A DNA stretch of 64,000 nucleotides, from the NCBI GenBank assembly GCA_038131795.1, contig JAYPQE010000003.1, forward strand, positions 310,001 through 374,000, in the 5' to 3' direction. This DNA comes from Eutrophobius brisbanensis. Its GTDB lineage: Bacteria > Pseudomonadota > Gammaproteobacteria > Eutrophobiales > Eutrophobiaceae. The translations under genes and the position numbers were made by a program. Positions 43,417-52,197 of this stretch are shown here, piece after piece. Every line of letters begins with the position of its first letter. The stretch's first letter is position 1. The notes under the pieces are model-generated. The model searched no databases and was not told the DNA's origin. It was given only the letters and a program-made list of their open reading frames with translations.

Positions 43417-43437
43417 TGGGGACAGATTTATTTTTTC
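43417..43437 (+). repeat. TGGGGACAGATTTATTTTTT element downstream of the aldo/keto reductase
   Basis: The element starts 4 bp after the aldo/keto reductase stop and ends at the dctM stop. Its GGGGACAGA core is an inverted counterpart to the TCTGACCCC at 42419-42427. GGGGACAGATTTATTTT is a widely seen dispersed sequence in proteobacteria. Confidence 0.5.
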
Positions 43438-44751
43438 TTACAATCCATGAATTTCATCCATCATATCCGGTAACCAGGTGACAATATCGGGAAATGCGAT
43501 TAGTACAATGATGGTGACAAGCTGAATAAGTACAAAGGGAATGATGCCCTGGTAGATATGGTGTATGCGTATGTCTTTGGGTGCGACGGCCTTGAGATAA
43601 AACAGGGAAAACCCAAAGGGTGGGGTGAGAAATGAAGTCTGCAGGTTCATGGCAATGAGGATGGCCAGCCATAAGAGATCTATCCCCAAAGCCGAGGCGA
43701 TGGGTGTGAGTATGGGGACGACGATAAAACAGATCTCCAGGAAATCCAGGAAGAAACCCAGTATAAAGATTAACATCATACTCACAATCAGAAACCCCCA
43801 TTCACCACCGGGCAGTCCGGTCATGACGTCAAACACAAATTTATTTCCGCCAATGCCATTAAACACCAGGCTAAAGGCACGGGCGCAGACCAGGATTAAA
43901 AACACCATACTGGTCAGACGGGTGGTTAACTGTACGGCCTCTCTTAGATTTTGCAGGGTCAATTTCCTGTGCAAGGCAGATAATACCATTGCACCTATGG
44001 CACCAATGGCCGCTGACTCGGTAGGCGAGGCAATACCGAAGAAGATGGACCCCAAAACGCAGACCACCAGTATCAGTGGAGGAAGCAAGGTGAAGAGCAT
44101 TTGCGGAACGGATTTTTCGTTGTCATGGGTCTGTATCGCCGGTGCCATCTCCGGGTTTAATGTGGCACGAATACTGATATAGATTATAAACATCAATACC
44201 AGTACCCCACCGGGGACCACGGCCCCCATGAATAATCTACCCACCGGGACACCCATCACATCGCCAATTAAAATCAAGATGATACTGGGGGGAATGATCT
44301 GCCCCAGTGTCCCTGCTGCAGCAATGGTGCCGGTAGACAGTTCCCGGGAGTAGTTATGGTTTAGCATGGTGGGCAATGCAATGATACCCATGGTGACAAC
44401 CGTTGCACCCACTACACCGGTGGTCGCCCCCAGTAGGGCACCGACAATGACCACGGACAATGCCAGCCCGCCTTTCAGTTTGCCACATAACATACCCATA
44501 GTTTCAATCAGCTCCCGGGCAAGTCCAGATTTATCCAGGATGATCCCCATAAAAATAAACAGGGGCACGGCGAGCAGGGTGAAGTTGGTCATGACACCCC
44601 AGATCTGCAGCGGCAGCAGGTCAAAGAAACCGATGCCCAGTATGGTGGTACCAAATATCAGGGCCACGGCCCCAAGGGTAAAGGCAACGGGAAAGCCCAC
44701 AAACAAGAGGGCAATCATGCTGATAAACATGAGTATGATCCAGACGGTCAT
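43438..44751 (-). CDS. dctM: TRAP transporter large permease subunit (DctM)
   Basis: The 437-aa protein has about twelve hydrophobic segments and the DctM family blocks: PLFIFMGIILDKSGLARELIE, the LGQIIPPSIILILIGDVMGVPVGRLFMGAVVPG segment and the C-terminal LDFLEICFIVVPILTPIA and LTPPFGFSLFYLKAVAP (described by blocks). It is the Na+-driven carrier subunit of a TRAP system for organic acids or related solutes. The start overlaps the dctQ stop by 4 bp. No DctP binding protein is in the window, so the substrate cannot be deduced. Confidence 0.93.
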   Translation of the reverse strand: MTVWIILMFISMIALLFVGFPVAFTLGAVALIFGTTILGIGFFDLLPLQIWGVMTNFTLLAVPLFIFMGIILDKSGLARELIETMGMLCGKLKGGLALSVVIVGALLGATTGVVGATVVTMGIIALPTMLNHNYSRELSTGTIAAAGTLGQIIPPSIILILIGDVMGVPVGRLFMGAVVPGGVLVLMFIIYISIRATLNPEMAPAIQTHDNEKSVPQMLFTLLPPLILVVCVLGSIFFGIASPTESAAIGAIGAMVLSALHRKLTLQNLREAVQLTTRLTSMVFLILVCARAFSLVFNGIGGNKFVFDVMTGLPGGEWGFLIVSMMLIFILGFFLDFLEICFIVVPILTPIASALGIDLLWLAILIAMNLQTSFLTPPFGFSLFYLKAVAPKDIRIHHIYQGIIPFVLIQLVTIIVLIAFPDIVTWLPDMMDEIHGL

Positions 44752-45281
44752 TTATTGTCTTCCAGGATGGTAAACAAATTTCTGATCATATACGCCACGG
44801 CCTGTATGAGTAACAGGATGAAACACAGGGGGATGGTGGATTTTATGACCCACCGGTAGGGTAGTCCCCCGGGATCCGGTGAACCTTCATTGTGTATATA
44901 GGCCAGGTGAATAAACTGCCATGAGGAGGTGATTACCAGCACAGCAAACGGTATCAAAAAGAAAATACAGCCCAGGAAATTCACCCATGCCCGCCGGTAA
45001 TCATTCATGAATTTATTCTGGTACATAAGGTCCAGCCTGACATGATCATCGTGTTTAAACGTATAGGCGGCACCGAGCAGAAATATCATGGAGAACAGGT
45101 GCCACTCCAACTCCTGTATTGCGATGGAACCACTTTGAAACAGGTAACGCATGGTGACGTCATATCCCACCAGGATGACCAATACCAGCACCAGCCAGGA
45201 TACGGCCTGACCGATATTTTCGATTACGGATTCCAGGATGTCAGCAATCTTTTCAAGAATTTTTATTATTTTATTATTCAA
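44748..45281 (-). CDS. dctQ: TRAP transporter small permease subunit (DctQ)
   Basis: The 177-aa protein has four membrane helices and the DctQ pattern with QELEWHLFSMIFLLGAAYTFKHDDHVRLDL near the second helix and PYRWVIKSTIPLCFILLLIQ at the fourth. It pairs with DctM, with which it overlaps by 4 bp. It starts 22 bp after the rsmA stop, so the transporter is attached to the end of the lptD-surA-pdxA-rsmA operon, in the place where E. coli has apaG-apaH. Confidence 0.9.
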   Translation of the reverse strand: MNNKIIKILEKIADILESVIENIGQAVSWLVLVLVILVGYDVTMRYLFQSGSIAIQELEWHLFSMIFLLGAAYTFKHDDHVRLDLMYQNKFMNDYRRAWVNFLGCIFFLIPFAVLVITSSWQFIHLAYIHNEGSPDPGGLPYRWVIKSTIPLCFILLLIQAVAYMIRNLFTILEDNK

Positions 45282-45303
45282 ACTGCTTCTCTTGCTTGTA
45301 ATG

Positions 45304-46095
45304 CTAGTGGCCAGTCGCGGTCTGTGAATTATACAGGTAATTGGATAGCCTGATATAGGTGTCTACATCAATGGTCTCAGGTCGAGCTTCAGCTTCAATA
45401 CCAACAGCTTCGAGTATAACTTCATCGACGATCCCCTTTAATGCATTTTTGATGGTTTTTCTGCGTTTTGAAAATGCCAGCCTTACCAGCTTTTTGAATG
45501 TCTCCAACGTGGCAGGGGGGATAGCTGGATTGTCCAACGGTGTCAGCCTGATAATAGTTGATCTGACTTTGGGTGGTGGATTGAATGCCTGTGGCTCTAC
45601 GTCAAACAATGGAGACACATGACACATGGACTGGACCATAATGGACAGGCGACCATACGCCTTGCTACCGGGTGAACCGCAAATCCTGTCTGCGACTTCT
45701 TTTTGTAACATGAAAAGCATTTGTTTAATACAGCTTATCTGTTCTAGTAAATGAAACAATAATGGAGTTGAAATATTGTATGGGAGATTGCCGATAATTC
45801 TCAGGTCTGTCCCCAGGGAACTGCAAAAATTAAATTTCAATGCATCAACATTATATATGTTCAATTTATTGCTATTATCAATTGACTTCAGGTAATCAAC
45901 CAGGTCCCTGTCAATTTCTATTACATGCAATCGTTCTGTATTTTCTAATAGTATTCGGGTGAGTGCGCCTCTTCCCGGCCCAATTTCAACCAGGTCACCG
46001 GTGTCATTGAAATCCAGTTCATCAATTATTCTTTTGATGACCGTTTGATCGGTGAGGAAATGCTGTCCAAATCGTTTACGGGCACGCACTGGCAT
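45304..46095 (-). CDS. rsmA: 16S rRNA (adenine1518/1519-N6) dimethyltransferase
   Basis: The 263-aa enzyme (KsgA) dimethylates two adjacent adenines in helix 45 of 16S rRNA late in 30S assembly. Motifs are KRFGQHFLTD at the N-terminus, the SAM loop VEIGPGRGALT, the acidic IEIDRDL and the catalytic NLPYNIS. It starts 5 bp after the pdxA stop. Confidence 0.97.
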   Translation of the reverse strand: MPVRARKRFGQHFLTDQTVIKRIIDELDFNDTGDLVEIGPGRGALTRILLENTERLHVIEIDRDLVDYLKSIDNSNKLNIYNVDALKFNFCSSLGTDLRIIGNLPYNISTPLLFHLLEQISCIKQMLFMLQKEVADRICGSPGSKAYGRLSIMVQSMCHVSPLFDVEPQAFNPPPKVRSTIIRLTPLDNPAIPPATLETFKKLVRLAFSKRRKTIKNALKGIVDEVILEAVGIEAEARPETIDVDTYIRLSNYLYNSQTATGH

Positions 46096-46100
46096 TGAAG

Positions 46101-47093
46101 TTAATTTCCCATGGATTTATTTGATTGGTTAACCAGTTCCAACGCGCAATGAACAGCGGCAACGAGACTACTGCTGTCGGCCTTGCTGGTGCCTGCCAGA
46201 TCAAAAGCGGTTCCATGATCTACTGAAGTCCTGATGATGGGGAGTCCCAGGGTAACATTGACTATATTGCCAAAACCGGTTGCCTTTAATACGGGCAGAC
46301 CCTGATCATGATACATGCATATAATGACATCCACGGCATCGAGTGATTTTGATGTAAATGCGGTGTCCGCAGAAACCGGACCCTGTATCTCCAGGCCTTT
46401 ATGTTTTAACTGTGTGACGACGGGTTCAATCACCTGTTGCTCTTCATTGCCAAGATAACCCTGTTCACCGGCATGAGGGTTTAGACCACAAACCAGAATT
46501 TTTGGAGCGGTGATGCCAAACCGGGCTCGCATATCCTGGTCTACGATGGTGCTGACTTTTTCTATCAGCTCTGGGGTAATTGATTGCGGGACCCTGGATA
46601 AGGGTAAATGGGTGGTTATCAGTGCGATGCGAAATGTATTATTCATTAACATCATCACGGGATAGGAACCGCAGCGGTCTGCAATATATTCAGTGTGCCC
46701 GGTAAATGCCGTTCCGGCCTCATTTATTATGGCCTTATTGACCGGTCCGGTGACCATGGCGGAGTAATCACCCGCGAGACATCCGTTAATGGCCTCATTG
46801 AGACAATCCAGTACGAAACCGGCATTTTTAACAGAAGGACTGCCAGGAACTACCTCTTCCGGACAACGTACAGGCAATACAGTTAATTCCCCCTGGATAT
46901 GATTAGCATTAGATGCCTTGTCATAATGACGAATAACCACATTACGAGACAGGCGTTCAGCCCGAGCAATTAAGACGTCTGGATCAGTGATAATAATGAC
47001 TGGACAGTCGAAATCCTGTGTTGCGAGATCAATGACGATATCCAGCCCAATGCCGGCTGGATCACCGGGGGTAATGACAATAGGCTTGTTTAT
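46101..47093 (-). CDS. pdxA: 4-hydroxythreonine-4-phosphate dehydrogenase, apparent ATA start
   Basis: The enzyme oxidises 4-phosphohydroxy-threonine in the DXP-dependent pathway to pyridoxal phosphate. Family homology begins exactly after the surA stop: codons TAA AGC GCA ATA AAC AAG CCT encode (stop)-S-A-I-N-K-P, followed by IVITPGDPAGIGLD, the conserved substrate loop. The only codon at the position of the usual Met is ATA (47091-47093), giving 330 aa (E. coli 329). The first ATG in frame (46940) would delete the GDPAGIG loop and give 279 aa. Metal histidines are in GHTEYI, NPHAGEQG and YHDQGLPVLK. The frame is otherwise intact. Translation may be coupled to surA, whose stop is 6 bp away. 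Confidence 0.85.
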   Translation of the reverse strand: MNKPIVITPGDPAGIGLDIVIDLATQDFDCPVIIITDPDVLIARAERLSRNVVIRHYDKASNANHIQGELTVLPVRCPEEVVPGSPSVKNAGFVLDCLNEAINGCLAGDYSAMVTGPVNKAIINEAGTAFTGHTEYIADRCGSYPVMMLMNNTFRIALITTHLPLSRVPQSITPELIEKVSTIVDQDMRARFGITAPKILVCGLNPHAGEQGYLGNEEQQVIEPVVTQLKHKGLEIQGPVSADTAFTSKSLDAVDVIICMYHDQGLPVLKATGFGNIVNVTLGLPIIRTSVDHGTAFDLAGTSKADSSSLVAAVHCALELVNQSNKSMGN

Positions 47094-47099
47094 TGCGCT

Positions 47100-48395
47100 T
47101 TAGTCCAGGCGGTATTCAACGTAGGCGTCATCCCTGAGTTCCTGTAACCAGGTTTCGGTTGCCTCATTGGATTTACGCTGTCTGATCACATCACGTGCCC
47201 TGGCACGACGAATATCATCTGTACTGTCATGTTGCCTGCGACCGATGACCTGGAGGATATGGAAGCCAAACTGGGTCTGGAATGGATCGCTTACTTCATC
47301 AATTTCCATTTCACCCATCACCGCTTCAAATTCAGGGACGGTATCACCTGGACTCAACCAACCCAGTTCACCTCCATCGGCTGCTGAGACAATATCTTCG
47401 GAGTTGCCCCTTGCCAACTGAGAGAAATCATCACCGTTCTCAATGCGCCGCTTCAGTGAAAGCAGTCGGTTTATAGCTTCGTCTTGACCAATAATTTCGC
47501 TGGGCTTGATAAGGATATGACGTGCCTCTGTTTGGGTGACGACCATTTCTTCAGCGTCCCTGACATCCATTAACTTAATAATATGATAACCACTTGGACT
47601 GCGGATTAATTCACTGATATCACCGGTACCCATGGTGGCAATAAAATCCACAAACAGGGTAGGGACCTGACTGTATTTTCGCCATCCCAGATCGCCACCG
47701 TCCAGCGCAGTATCGCCGTCTGAGTAGGTGGCTGCCAGTGCAGCAAAGTCCGCACCTTCCTGCAATTCAGAGTGGACCTTATCTGCCAGTTGCCTGGCTT
47801 GTTCCAGATCTTCCTGGGTTGGAGATTCCGGCAGGGAGACCAGGATATGGGAGATCAAATATTCCTGTTCCAGGCCACCTTGATGCTGTAAATTTATTAA
47901 AAAGTCATCTACTTCCCGTTCGGAGACAAATACCCTGTTTTCAACCTGGCGTTGGCGTAACCGGGACATCATGATTTCATTACGGATATCTTCACGGAAG
48001 TTTGTATACTGGTAGCCATCGGCCTCCAGTATTTCACGGAACTGATCCAGGGTCAGTTCATTTTCAGCAGCCATCCCGCCAATAGTTCGGTTCAGGGTTT
48101 CATCGTCTACCCGAATGCCTGTGCCTTCTGCCATCTGTAACTGCAGCTTGGTGAGTATCAGTCTGTCCAATACCTGCTTTTCCAGTACGGATTGTGGCGG
48201 CAGGGGCGTACCTTGCTCCATCAATTGATTGGTGACGGTTTGAACCCGAAGGTGCAGTTCACTCTTTAATACGACATCGTCTTCTACTACCGCGACAATC
48301 TTGTCTACCTCTTCAGCCGCAAATAACTGCGGTATAAAGGAGGTTAAAATGGTTAACAATATGATTTTTATGTATAAATTCTTAAGCATGGTCAA
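47100..48395 (-). CDS. surA: Periplasmic chaperone and peptidyl-prolyl isomerase SurA
   Basis: The 431-aa protein has a signal peptide (LYIKIILLTILTSFIPQLFAA), the N-terminal chaperone domain starting VDKIVAVVEDDVVLKSEL, and two parvulin domains (about 175-275 and 285-385, starting ISHILVSLPE and RHILIKPSE). It escorts outer-membrane proteins to the BAM complex. Its ATG overlaps the lptD stop by 4 bp. Normal length and domain order. Confidence 0.96.
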   Translation of the reverse strand: MTMLKNLYIKIILLTILTSFIPQLFAAEEVDKIVAVVEDDVVLKSELHLRVQTVTNQLMEQGTPLPPQSVLEKQVLDRLILTKLQLQMAEGTGIRVDDETLNRTIGGMAAENELTLDQFREILEADGYQYTNFREDIRNEIMMSRLRQRQVENRVFVSEREVDDFLINLQHQGGLEQEYLISHILVSLPESPTQEDLEQARQLADKVHSELQEGADFAALAATYSDGDTALDGGDLGWRKYSQVPTLFVDFIATMGTGDISELIRSPSGYHIIKLMDVRDAEEMVVTQTEARHILIKPSEIIGQDEAINRLLSLKRRIENGDDFSQLARGNSEDIVSAADGGELGWLSPGDTVPEFEAVMGEMEIDEVSDPFQTQFGFHILQVIGRRQHDSTDDIRRARARDVIRQRKSNEATETWLQELRDDAYVEYRLD

Positions 48396-50722
48396 AATCC
48401 ACTCTCGTATCCTGGAATACTCATTCTGAGAAAGTCTACCGTTTTTTGCCCTAGTCCTGCCAGTCCTTTTAGCTCAATTTGCACAAAAAAGCCAGTTTCG
48501 TAGTCTCCTCCAAGGCTGGTGAGGAAGCGTCTGCCTATGGCGCGGATGCCCCAGCAGCAGCTGTTATATTCCACACCGGCAAATAAATCCAGGGTACGGT
48601 CTTCCTCCACAGCATAATTCCAGCGTCCTACCAGGTTCCATTCCTCATTCACTGGCCATTTAAAGGATATATCTGATTGATCTACATTGAAAATATTGAT
48701 TAATCGGTTGGCAGGGTTCAAACGGTGTTTGCGATACCCCAGATTGATGATCTGGCCTTCCCCGGGGCGGATCTGGGTCCTTAACGACAGTTTCTGGATC
48801 CTGTCCAGCTCCGGGTCCCATTGAAATTCACTACTAAAATCAATATGTTCAAAGAAATTTGATTCCACACTGGCGATGATGGCCGTGACGGATTCAGTTT
48901 CAGTGGGAAAACCCGGCAAGGTGATATTTCGATCTGACAAGTGTACCGTTTGCCCCAGACTGACACTGCCCAGTTGTCTGCCGGTGGTTTGACTGTAGAC
49001 CCGTGAGATCACTGCCATACTCAGTTGATTGGCGTCTCCAAAGCGATCCGCGCCATTGAATCGGTTTTCATAAAACAACGATGAGTAACTGGGGGTATAA
49101 AGTCCTGTATCAAAAATGGGCAGATCAGACTGGTCTTCTTCTTCAACATATAAATAATAGAATCGCGGCTCCAATGTTTGCAGGACGTCTTGCCCAAACA
49201 GGTTGGTCTGACGTTCGAAAAAGAGTCCGCCATCCAGACTGGCCATGGGAATAAATCGGTCTGGGGAGCGATCATCAAAAACGGTGTTTTCATTAAGTTG
49301 ATAACTGGTGTAACGCACCCCTGCCTTGGGCGTCAGGTGGTAGGCTACATCCCTGATAGGAAATGCTACGGTAGGAAATAGATCGTACCTCGCGCCATTG
49401 ACGTTATCAGGTGTCAAATCACCATCACGGGTAAAATAATCAAACGTCCCCCTGAATGTATATGCCAGTTTCGCATGATGAAATGGAGAGGCATAATTAA
49501 TTGCAGTTGAAGGCAGGCGTTTATAGGGGACTGACACATCGGGTATGTTACGGTCAACGATCTGGTAGTTTCCCACCTGGTTATACAGACTTAATCTGTG
49601 ACCGTTTACATTCCAACTGTAAGATGTGATTGCACTTTGTTCCAGGTAGCGTGTGCTGGTGCCAATGATTGAACTGCTGAAGTCTTCCAGGTAGTCGCGA
49701 TCTGAGACCCGGTTATAGTTGAGGGCAAATTGCCCGCTCCTCAGGAACGATTGCCTATGGTCAATGGAGATGGAGCTCCGGTCTTTCCCCTGTTTAACCG
49801 AATCATCCGGGAGGTATTCCAGATTGACCGTGCCCTGTCCGCGGTTAAACAGATAGCGGTATTCCCCCATGAGCATGACACCGCTGTTGCTGATCAGCCT
49901 GGGGGTTATGGTGGCATCCATTTGTGGAGAGATGTTCCAGTAATAGGGTGCAAGTAATTCAAAACCATAGCGGCTGGATGACGCAAAGGTAGGCACCAAT
50001 AACCCCGATTTTCGGCGATCACTAATGGGGAACGAGATATATGGGGTATAGAAAACCGGAATATCTTTAATTTTTAAAATGACATTTCTGCCAGTACCCC
50101 GTTCAGATTCATGATCCAGGGAGATTTTCTGGGCACTGAGTTTCCAGATGTTGGTAGTGAGGTTCCAGGGGCTGTCAAGGTCTGGGTCACAGGTTGTATA
50201 GTCCATGACTTCACCTTCAGTGGTACTGCCCAGTTCCACCATGACCTGTCTTGCGCTGCCCCTTCCGCGGTTCCCCAGCAGCCAGTATCTGACTGATGAA
50301 AACTCCCCGGTATCATCATCAAGGTCAATGGATGCAGCAGGGCTGGTGAGATAAATATCATTGTCCCAGTAGTTGATGTCACCCGTTAAACTGACAATAT
50401 TTTCCGGTTCGTTGTATTGAATGGTATCGGCCCGGGCTTGCTGATCGTTATAGGAGAGTTCAGCATTACCATCAATCAGGGACAATCCGCCTTCAACATA
50501 TTCGATCATGTCAGCCGTGACGAAAATATCATTTTCTTCCAGTGGCTCAGTGACCAGGGGACGTGGTGGAACAGGCATGGTTAGCGGACATATTGAAGCG
50601 GATTCAACTGACGTCTGGGTAAAGCCTGTTAAAGGAAATAAAGATAAGGTTGACAAGAATAAACCCTTTGTCAGGCCATTTCTCAAACGCTGCTTACCTG
50701 AATCCAATATTGAATAATACAT
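48392..50722 (-). CDS. lptD: LPS-assembly outer-membrane protein LptD
   Basis: The 776-aa protein has a signal peptide (about residues 17-36), a periplasmic beta-jellyroll (OstA domain, about 60-180, ITADMIEYVEG-like start) and a large C-terminal beta barrel. LptD forms the outer-membrane translocon for lipopolysaccharide with LptE. Cysteines that could form the known inter-domain disulfides are present (C45, CDPD near residue 179, CC near 735). It heads lptD-surA-pdxA-rsmA. Confidence 0.94.
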   Translation of the reverse strand: MYYSILDSGKQRLRNGLTKGLFLSTLSLFPLTGFTQTSVESASICPLTMPVPPRPLVTEPLEENDIFVTADMIEYVEGGLSLIDGNAELSYNDQQARADTIQYNEPENIVSLTGDINYWDNDIYLTSPAASIDLDDDTGEFSSVRYWLLGNRGRGSARQVMVELGSTTEGEVMDYTTCDPDLDSPWNLTTNIWKLSAQKISLDHESERGTGRNVILKIKDIPVFYTPYISFPISDRRKSGLLVPTFASSSRYGFELLAPYYWNISPQMDATITPRLISNSGVMLMGEYRYLFNRGQGTVNLEYLPDDSVKQGKDRSSISIDHRQSFLRSGQFALNYNRVSDRDYLEDFSSSIIGTSTRYLEQSAITSYSWNVNGHRLSLYNQVGNYQIVDRNIPDVSVPYKRLPSTAINYASPFHHAKLAYTFRGTFDYFTRDGDLTPDNVNGARYDLFPTVAFPIRDVAYHLTPKAGVRYTSYQLNENTVFDDRSPDRFIPMASLDGGLFFERQTNLFGQDVLQTLEPRFYYLYVEEEDQSDLPIFDTGLYTPSYSSLFYENRFNGADRFGDANQLSMAVISRVYSQTTGRQLGSVSLGQTVHLSDRNITLPGFPTETESVTAIIASVESNFFEHIDFSSEFQWDPELDRIQKLSLRTQIRPGEGQIINLGYRKHRLNPANRLINIFNVDQSDISFKWPVNEEWNLVGRWNYAVEEDRTLDLFAGVEYNSCCWGIRAIGRRFLTSLGGDYETGFFVQIELKGLAGLGQKTVDFLRMSIPGYESGF

Positions 50723-50729
50723 TTATGAA

Positions 50730-51020
50730 TTAATTCGGCAGGTTAATGACGGGCTTGTCGGGGTTAGGTCGGTAAATAGCGGCGATACTGCCCTTGGTCT
50801 GAATATGTATTGCAGAGGTGTGCTCACAGATATTTTTAACTATGGTTGTTCTTTCGTCCTTGTCACCGTTTCTTATTTTAATCTTAACAAGTTCATGATG
50901 ATCCAGTGCCTGTTCAATTTCATTCAACACCGCCTCTGTTAGGCCTTTTTGACCTATCCAGATTATGGTATCTCTTTCGTTTAATAGTGAACGTAAATAT
51001 TTTTTCTGATGGTTGTTCAT
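50730..51020 (-). CDS. yhbY: RNA-binding protein YhbY (CRM domain)
   Basis: The 96-aa protein consists of one CRS1/YhbY domain. The GxxG RNA-binding loop appears as IGQKGLTEAV and the helix ALDHHELVKIKI is typical. In E. coli it associates with pre-50S particles. In most gammaproteobacteria it lies near rlmE-ftsH; here it sits 7 bp upstream of lptD and may be co-transcribed with it. Confidence 0.92.
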   Translation of the reverse strand: MNNHQKKYLRSLLNERDTIIWIGQKGLTEAVLNEIEQALDHHELVKIKIRNGDKDERTTIVKNICEHTSAIHIQTKGSIAAIYRPNPDKPVINLPN

Positions 51021-51186
51021 AATGATAAATATTAGTGTTAAAGCTTAGAATAATCAGAACAAGGTAAGTTTCCTGCGATTCTATATGTACTGTTTATCTC
51101 TGTTGGTCAATTTTAGACAATCTGCAGAGTGATTATATCATCAAAATTTTCTTGGAGGCTGCTGATCCACGTTTCTGTCAATGAGA

Positions 51187-52197
51187 TCATCTGAAATCAG
51201 GCGTTGGTGGACTTTGGCTAATGACAGTTGGGCGGAAATGGTCATCTATCATTGGCGCCATAGCGTTTGCAATAAGAATGGCAAATGCGATGCTATCAGG
51301 GTTTGCCCCCCATGTCCTGATGGACATTATCAGGCAGCCAATGATTACGCCATATATCAGCTTGCCTGTGGCTGTCGTCGGGGATGTCACGGGATCGGTA
51401 GCAATAAAAAACGCGGCCAGGACCGTTCCCCATGATAATACATGTATAACCCCGCCTGAATACAGTTCGGGGTTAAAGATATTTAGTGCCTGGTTCAATA
51501 CATATAAACTGCTGAACATCGCCACTGGAATATGCCAGCTGATGATATCCTTAAATATCAGGCCCAGACCGCCTAACAGGAAAAACAGGCTTAACCACTG
51601 CCAGGGTTTAACTTTATTTGTATCATTTTGTTGTGAGTCTGGCTGGATATCAGCTAATGGTATGGCGGTATTGCCGGTATCATAGTTTGCACTCGTTGAA
51701 TGAGAATCCGTAGAGGAAAATATATATGTAATTGCCTGGTTAACTGACTCTTCGTTTAGAGTTTGTTGTGCTGGTTGTGGCCAGTGTCCCATGTAATCAG
51801 GAAAGCATAGAAGGATAAACACAAACGCGGCCACTGCCGGGTTAAACAAGTTGTTACCCAGTCCACCATAAATATGTTTCGCAAAAACCAGGCCAAACCC
51901 CATTCCCATTAAATTAATCCACCACGGGGTATAAGGCGTAATCATTAACGCGAATATTATTGCTGTCACAATCACACTGCCATCGCTGAGAAAAAGGCAG
52001 AGATCCTGTTTGCGGGCTTTCAAGCATACGGTTTCAATCAGGAGGGCAAATATGATCGCCATCAGACATTGTAGTATGACACCTGCTCCAAAATACCAGA
52101 CATAACATATGGTCCCCGGCAGCAGGCACAGGCATATCCAGAGCATAGTACGTCTAACGGACCCCCCATTATGATAATTATCGGGTGTATCACTCAT
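51187..52197 (-). CDS. rnfD: RnfD-like membrane subunit lacking the flavin-acceptor threonine
   Basis: The 336-aa protein has about nine to ten membrane helices and clear RnfD landmarks: TPYTPWWINLMGMGFGLVFAKHIYGGLGNNLFNPA (blocks TPYTPWW and GGLGNNLFNPA, residues 88-121) and the C-terminal ATDPVTSPTT...RTWGANPDSIAFAILIANAMAP. In Rnf complexes FMN is covalently bound to a Thr in an ATPL motif. Aligned without gaps, the site reads D173-T-G-N-T-A-I-P-L, so the acceptor Thr is replaced by I179. It overlaps rnfB by 4 bp and is the last gene of metG-rnfA-rnfB-rnfD; rnfG and rnfE do not follow. Confidence 0.85.
   Translation of the reverse strand: MSDTPDNYHNGGSVRRTMLWICLCLLPGTICYVWYFGAGVILQCLMAIIFALLIETVCLKARKQDLCLFLSDGSVIVTAIIFALMITPYTPWWINLMGMGFGLVFAKHIYGGLGNNLFNPAVAAFVFILLCFPDYMGHWPQPAQQTLNEESVNQAITYIFSSTDSHSTSANYDTGNTAIPLADIQPDSQQNDTNKVKPWQWLSLFFLLGGLGLIFKDIISWHIPVAMFSSLYVLNQALNIFNPELYSGGVIHVLSWGTVLAAFFIATDPVTSPTTATGKLIYGVIIGCLIMSIRTWGANPDSIAFAILIANAMAPMIDDHFRPTVISQSPPTPDFR

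Noticed and set aside
43625..44182. 185-codon plus-strand frame inside dctM
   Set aside because: Antisense to a full-length conserved permease, without own ribosome site or recognisable motif.
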